Part shown: positions 32,923 to 36,753 of the stretch, in pieces
How positions within the stretch are numbered: position 1 is the first letter of the stretch
Layout of the letters: each line of letters begins with the position of its first letter
Assembly (NCBI RefSeq): GCF_016902575.1
Contig: NZ_JACSNZ010000018.1
Span: forward strand, 1-36,753
Reading direction: 5' to 3'
From: Pseudoflavonifractor capillosus
Lineage (GTDB): Bacteria > Bacillota > Clostridia > Oscillospirales > Oscillospiraceae
DNA: 36,753 nucleotides
Notes under the pieces: model-generated
What the model saw: the letters and a program-made list of their open reading frames with translations, nothing else
Databases searched by the model: none
Told to the model about the DNA's origin: nothing
Made by a program: the position numbers and the translations under genes

Positions 32923-34188
32923 ATGAAAGAGAATACATTGGTCAACAAAGTTATCATCGGGGTCATCTGCCTGGCGGTCATCCTGTATTTTGCCGTCTAT
33001 CTGGCCCTGGGCTTCCGCAATGATCTGGTTACCACCACCGCCTACTCCTATTCCGTGGATGTGGGCACTCAGGCCTCCGCCCTGTTGGTGCGGCAGGAGC
33101 AGGTGCTGTCCACCTCGGGTCAGTATGTGGATATTCTGCTGGACGAGGGAGAAAAGGTGGCCAAGGGGGGTAAGATCGCCCTCATTCACGCCAGCCAGGA
33201 CTCCCTGGACAGCCGACAGACCATCCAGGCCCTGGAGGCGGAGATCCAGCAGCTGGAATACTCTCTCTCCACGGGTACCCAAACCACCAACTCCTCCCGA
33301 TTGGACGAGGAAGTGCTCTCCTCCATGGTGGCCATCCGCTCCCTGACTTCCACCGGGGATCTGTCCACCCTGGAGGATTCCTCCCTCCATCTGCGCACCA
33401 TGGTGTTCCAGCGGGACTACGTCTACGGCAACACCCAGGCGGCCAACCAGATCGGGCAGCTGATCCAGGACAAGCAGAAGGAGCTGGACTCCCTCAACGC
33501 CTCTTTGAGCCAGGCCTCTCAGACCATCACCGCCCCCACCTCGGGGTATTTTTCCGGGGAGGTGGACGGGTTTGAGAGTCTTGTCACCCCCCAGATGCTC
33601 TCCTCCCTCACCATCTCCCAGCTGTCTGACCTGCTGGCCCAGGAGCCTGCCGCCGACCAAACCGCCCTGGGCAAGGTGGTCACCGACTCCACCTGGTACC
33701 TGGCCGCCCTCATTGACCAGGAATCCGTGTCCGGGCTGTTGGAAGGGAAGAGCTATCAGATCGCCTTCTCCCACGACTACTATGGCACCATTTCCATGGA
33801 CTTGGAACGTCTTGTCTCGGAAAATGGCCAGACCATGGCTATTTTCTCCACAGACACCCACATCTCCGACACCACCCTGCTGCGCACCCAAACCGTGGAC
33901 ATCATCTCCCAGCAGCTGGAAGGCATTCGCATCCCCCGTCAGGCCCTGCGGGTGCTCACCGAGACGGTCACCGACGAGAACGGCAACGAAAGTCAGGTCA
34001 ACTCCTACGGCGTGTTCACCGTGGTGGGCACCCAGGCGGAGTGGCAGGAGGTGAAGGTGCTCCACAGCGATGACTCCTTCTATCTGGTGGAGCCGGTGGA
34101 CGAGACCGCCTCCTCCCGCCTGCGGGCGGGGGATGAGATCATCCTCAACTCCACCCAGGTCTCCGACGGAATGGTGGTGCGAGGATGA
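32923..34188 (+). CDS. HlyD-like membrane-fusion-type protein in the division cluster
   Basis: A 421-residue protein with one N-terminal membrane helix (about 9-30) and an extracytoplasmic part. Two half-lipoyl-like segments (GQYVDILLDEGEKVAKGGKI and TITAPTSGYFSGEVDG) flank a helical hairpin (about 85-200), and strand-rich domains follow, as in HlyD/RND adaptor proteins. No transporter gene is adjacent, and the position before yggS-sepF-divIVA recurs in clostridia as far as I recall, so a role in envelope or division rather than drug export is possible. ATG with AGAAGG upstream; ATGA overlap with yggS. Confidence 0.8.
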   Translation: MKENTLVNKVIIGVICLAVILYFAVYLALGFRNDLVTTTAYSYSVDVGTQASALLVRQEQVLSTSGQYVDILLDEGEKVAKGGKIALIHASQDSLDSRQTIQALEAEIQQLEYSLSTGTQTTNSSRLDEEVLSSMVAIRSLTSTGDLSTLEDSSLHLRTMVFQRDYVYGNTQAANQIGQLIQDKQKELDSLNASLSQASQTITAPTSGYFSGEVDGFESLVTPQMLSSLTISQLSDLLAQEPAADQTALGKVVTDSTWYLAALIDQESVSGLLEGKSYQIAFSHDYYGTISMDLERLVSENGQTMAIFSTDTHISDTTLLRTQTVDIISQQLEGIRIPRQALRVLTETVTDENGNESQVNSYGVFTVVGTQAEWQEVKVLHSDDSFYLVEPVDETASSRLRAGDEIILNSTQVSDGMVVRG

Positions 34189-34895
34189 ATATTTCCACAA
34201 ATTTATCCCACGTTGTGGAAGAAATTCGCCAAGCCGCCGTGACCTGCGGGCGAGATCCCAAAGAGATCACCCTGGTGGCTGCCACCAAGACCCAGAGTGA
34301 CGACACCATCCGCCAGGCCATCGCCGCCGGGGTACAGGTGTGTGGGGAAAACCGAGTGCAGGAGCTCACCGCACACTTTGAAGCGGGCGCCTACCAGGGT
34401 GCCCAGGTTCACTTCATCGGCCACTTGCAGACCAATAAGGTGAAGTATCTCATGGGCAAGGTGGATCTGATCCACTCGGTGTCCTCTCAGAAGCTGCTGC
34501 TGGAAATTGACCGGCAGGCCGCCAAGGCGGGTCTGGTGCAGGAGGTGCTGCTGGAGGTCAACCTGGCCCAGGAGCCCTCCAAATCCGGCTTTTTGTGTTC
34601 CCAGGTCCTTCCTGCGGCCCGGCTGGCCGCGGGGCTGGATCACGTGCGGGTACGGGGGCTGATGTGCATTCCCCCGGCGGCAACCTTTCCAGAAGAAAAT
34701 TTACCGTTTTTTCATAAATTAAAGGCACTTGCTGTTGACATAAAGGAGGAAATGGGAGATAATAAAACAGATATGACGATTCTGTCCATGGGGATGAGCA
34801 ACGATTTCACCGCTGCCATTGCCGCCGGCGCCACCCATGTTCGGGTGGGTACGGCGATTTTTGGTCCTCGTGCGCCCATTTCCAACCCATTTTAA
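34185..34895 (+). CDS. YggS/YlmE-family pyridoxal-phosphate homeostasis protein
   Basis: A 236-residue YggS-type protein (COG0325). The PLP-binding Lys35 lies in LVAATKTQ; CGENRVQEL, HFIGHLQTNKVKYL, the SMGMSNDF motif and VGTAIFGPR are family signatures. It binds PLP in a TIM barrel and affects vitamin B6 and amino acid balance, with no known enzyme activity. It overlaps the HlyD-like gene by ATGA and precedes sepF, the usual Gram-positive ylm order. The stretch 34685-34785 is far more AT-rich than its surroundings and contains a promoter. Confidence 0.93.
   Translation: MNISTNLSHVVEEIRQAAVTCGRDPKEITLVAATKTQSDDTIRQAIAAGVQVCGENRVQELTAHFEAGAYQGAQVHFIGHLQTNKVKYLMGKVDLIHSVSSQKLLLEIDRQAAKAGLVQEVLLEVNLAQEPSKSGFLCSQVLPAARLAAGLDHVRVRGLMCIPPAATFPEENLPFFHKLKALAVDIKEEMGDNKTDMTILSMGMSNDFTAAIAAGATHVRVGTAIFGPRAPISNPF
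34735..34763 (+). promoter_or_regulatory. Near-consensus promoter inside yggS, before sepF-divIVA
   Basis: TTGACA (34735-34740), a 17-base spacer and GATAAT (34758-34763) match the consensus at 11 of 12 positions. The promoter lies in an AT-rich patch of the coding sequence, about 160 bases before the sepF start. Confidence 0.65.
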
Positions 34896-34922
34896 TATTA
34901 TACATAGAAGGGAGTTCTATCC

Positions 34923-35372
34923 ATGAGTATTCTGGACGAACTGAAGCGTCTGGCCCGTCCCTATGAGGACGAGGATGACGATGACTACGAGGAGGATTTC
35001 GCCCCCGTCAACAACAGCAGCACTGCCCCCACTGAGTCTACCCGCAGCTCCGAGCCTGAGCGCCGTGGCAACAAGGTGGTAAACATCCACACCACCACCC
35101 AGCTGCAGGTGGTGCTGGTCAAGCCCGAGCGGTTTGAGAACGCCTCTGAGATCGCAGACCACCTGCGGGAGAAGCGCACCGTGGTGCTCAACCTGGAGCA
35201 GACCGACAAGGTCATTGCCCGCCGCCTCATCGACTTCCTCTCCGGCGTGACCTATGCCAACGAGGGCACCATCAAGAAGGTTGCTCTGGCCACCTACATC
35301 ATGACCCCCTACAACGTGGAGATTCTGGGTGACCTCATCGACGAGCTGGAAAACAACGGACTGTATTTCTAA
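34923..35372 (+). CDS. sepF: Cell division protein SepF
   Basis: A 149-residue SepF. The N-terminal amphipathic membrane-binding helix MSILDELKRLARPY is followed by an acidic, flexible linker (15 to about 50) and the SepF domain (VVLVKPERFENASEIADHL ... RRLIDFLSGVTYANEGTIKK). SepF polymerises into rings, tethers FtsZ to the membrane and organises the septum. GAAGGGAG precedes the ATG. Confidence 0.95.
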   Translation: MSILDELKRLARPYEDEDDDDYEEDFAPVNNSSTAPTESTRSSEPERRGNKVVNIHTTTQLQVVLVKPERFENASEIADHLREKRTVVLNLEQTDKVIARRLIDFLSGVTYANEGTIKKVALATYIMTPYNVEILGDLIDELENNGLYF

Positions 35373-35397
35373 ATAGAGAACAAAGGGGACTTGCACA

Positions 35398-36060
35398 ATG
35401 ATGACTCCGCAGGAGGTAGCCAGCCATGTGTTCGCTAAGGCGACCTTTGGTGGCTACAATATGACCATGGTGGATGAGTTTCTCGATCAGCTCACCGAGG
35501 ACTACACCGCCCTTTACAACGACAATACCATTTTGAAGAATAAACTCAAGGTGCTCTCCGACTCCATCGAGGAGTACCGGGCCACTGACGTGGCCATGCG
35601 CAAGACCCTGCTGGCTGCCCAGCAGATGGCCGACAACATGGTCAGCGATGCGGAGAAAAAGAAGAATCAGATGGAGCGCGACGCCACCGAGGAGGCTGCC
35701 GCCCGCAAATCCCAGCTCCAGGCGGAGATCACCGCCGAGGAGTACCGCCTCAAGCAGGCTCAGGAGGCCACTGCCGCCTACCTCAAGAAGCTCTATGCTC
35801 TGCACCAGGCGGAGGTAGAATTCCTCTCCCACCTGGGACAGGTGGTGCCCCCCGAGCTGATGGAAGAGCCTCAGAGTGAGGAAACGGAGCCCACCCAGGA
35901 GGTGGAGAAGCCTGTGGCTGCCACCGCCGATGACACAGTCTCCATTCCCACCGTGTCCGCCCCCAAGGTGCCTGTCTATGATCCGGTGGACGACCTGGAT
36001 CTGGACGCCACCCGCCGCTTTGAAGATCTTCAGTTCGGCAAGGACTACCAAATCAAGTGA
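35398..36060 (+). CDS. divIVA: DivIVA-family septum/pole protein
   Basis: A 220-residue DivIVA protein. The N-terminal lipid-binding motif is MTPQEVASHVFAKATFGGYN (about 2-21) with MTMVDEFLDQLTEDY after it; a coiled coil covers about 30-155 (ELKKNQMERDATEEAAARK-type heptads), and an acidic, Pro/Val-rich tail follows. It marks curved membrane at septa and poles and recruits division or cell wall proteins. The Met at 35401 is an alternative start. It closes the operon, with a strong terminator after it. Confidence 0.93.
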   Translation: MMTPQEVASHVFAKATFGGYNMTMVDEFLDQLTEDYTALYNDNTILKNKLKVLSDSIEEYRATDVAMRKTLLAAQQMADNMVSDAEKKKNQMERDATEEAAARKSQLQAEITAEEYRLKQAQEATAAYLKKLYALHQAEVEFLSHLGQVVPPELMEEPQSEETEPTQEVEKPVAATADDTVSIPTVSAPKVPVYDPVDDLDLDATRRFEDLQFGKDYQIK

Positions 36061-36066
36061 GTATGA

Positions 36067-36106
36067 ATCCCCCGTGAAACTTCTGGTTTCACGGGGGATT
36101 TTTGTT
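36067..36106 (+). terminator. Intrinsic terminator after divIVA
   Basis: ATCCCCCGTGAAAC (36067-36080) pairs perfectly with GTTTCACGGGGGAT (36086-36099) around ttctg, followed by TTTTTG. Confidence 0.94.
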
Positions 36107-36208
36107 TGGTATGCAGTCCCCCTGCGCCCATAGGTTTTCCTGTGTAACGGGGGCTGGCAGTGGCGTAGCCTTGACGGAGGGATTGACCGTTGCCACGAAG
36201 TTCTATCT

Positions 36209-36753
36209 GGCTTGCCAGCCTGGCGGGGTCGCTCCGCTGGGGTCTATTTTTGTCCGGCCAAAAATAGACGAAAAAGCCGCCAAAGGCGGGGTCTTCCCCC
36301 GCCTTGTGGAATCCACCCCGCTGGTGCTAAGGGGCAGTGCGTCAGACGACCCACGGCCCGAAAAATCTCCTGCTGTTCCTGGTGATGCCAGCACACCAAG
36401 TTTTCATGGCAGCTGGCCCTATGGCTGGGCGGTTTCCCTGTCCGGGCCTTTCCCTGGTGCTGCGGCTGTTCCCAGCCGCCGATGCCCCGGCTCCCGGCAG
36501 CCGCAAGCGGCTGCACCCCACCGGGGTCAGGCTCTGGTGGGGAGGCAGCGCACCCCTTGCCTGGCTGTGTACCTTGCAAGGAGCAGCCGCTTTCCTGGAT
36601 TGGCAGGAAACCGGAGCCGACCATAGGCTTGACGCACTGCCAAACCCGTACCCCAAGGGGGGTACTTAGGGGGGAACGCCCTAAGCGATTCTTTCCCCAA
36701 TTTCTCATCGGGGAGAAATTGGGCCCAGCGGAGCGTCCCTGCAGGGGCGCAGG
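36209..36753 (-). repeat. Dispersed structured repeat, copy D (right border at window edge)
   Basis: 12-mers lie at 36230-36241 and 36724-36735 (inverted). The left outer end GGCTTGCCAGCCTGG equals copy A. The left hairpin is GTCTATTTTTG-tccggc-CAAAAATAGAC; the right is CCCAATTTCTC-atcggg-GAGAAATTGGG. Inner helices are AAGGCGGGG/CCCCGCCTT at the left and CTTAGGG/CCCTAAG at the right. The reverse complement matches copy A closely along its full length, for example the CCTATGGTCGGC, CCAATCCAGGAAA and GCTGGGAACAG segments. The element may continue past the window. The 100 bases between the divIVA terminator and this copy show nothing recognisable. Confidence 0.83.

Overview
The window looks like a chromosomal segment of a high-GC Firmicute. 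The evidence is the Prp protease next to an L27 with a cleavable N-terminus, a T-box leader on ileS, a MurT/GatD-type pair, SepF/DivIVA, hemZ and a Gram-positive Hfq. GC-rich codon use together with this gene set suggests an Oscillospiraceae-type gut clostridium (Flavonifractor/Lawsonibacter-like); this placement is inference. Most genes are housekeeping genes in short operons with ATGA overlaps, clear sigma-A promoters (TTGACA-17-TATAAT type) and strong intrinsic terminators. I saw no rRNA, tRNA, CRISPR array, phage or transposase gene.

Layout. 1-1368 (-): N-terminal part of a secreted discoidin-domain protein, cut by the window edge. 1731-3841 (+): MBL hydrolase and hemZ. 3878-5037 (+): rplU-prp-rpmA with promoter, leader and terminator. 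5041-6586 (+): a row of stem-loops followed by obgE. 6583-7909 (-): a CLC-F-like ClC transporter. 7928-8695 (-): a small lipoprotein. 8831-9938 (+): gap. 10000-10556: repeat element copy A. 10599-13716: a YhgE/Pip membrane protein (-) divergent from a TetR regulator (+), with two matching palindromic operators between them. 13729-16881 (-): ileS with T-box and promoter. 16918-24029 (-): operon mnmG-murT-gatD-like-prmA-tandem acyltransferase. 24014-24514: repeat copy B. 24548-27868 (-): shikimate-kinase-like protein, DEAD-box helicase, metallophosphoesterase. 27900-28440: repeat copy C. 28515-29560 (-): family 2 glycosyltransferase. 29607-36106 (+): mnmA-MBL-miaA-hfq-HlyD-like-yggS-sepF-divIVA. 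36209-36753: repeat copy D.

Functional themes are translation (L21, L27, Obg, IleRS, MnmG, MnmA, MiaA, PrmA, DEAD helicase, Hfq) and envelope/division (MurT/GatD-like, acyltransferase, glycosyltransferase, SepF, DivIVA, YhgE).

The most unusual content is a dispersed, apparently non-coding element of about 450-560 bp present four times, always between genes. Each end carries the 12-mer CGCTCCGCTGGG in inverted orientation, followed by a hairpin whose stem sequence differs between copies but stays fully paired. A second set of internal hairpins also covaries. This points to selection on a folded RNA or DNA structure and is the best candidate for something undescribed. Other points of interest are a GatD homologue lacking both catalytic residues, a tandem acyltransferase with a degenerate second half, the paired TetR operators, the stem-loop array before obgE, and a near-consensus promoter in an AT-rich patch of yggS ahead of sepF-divIVA.
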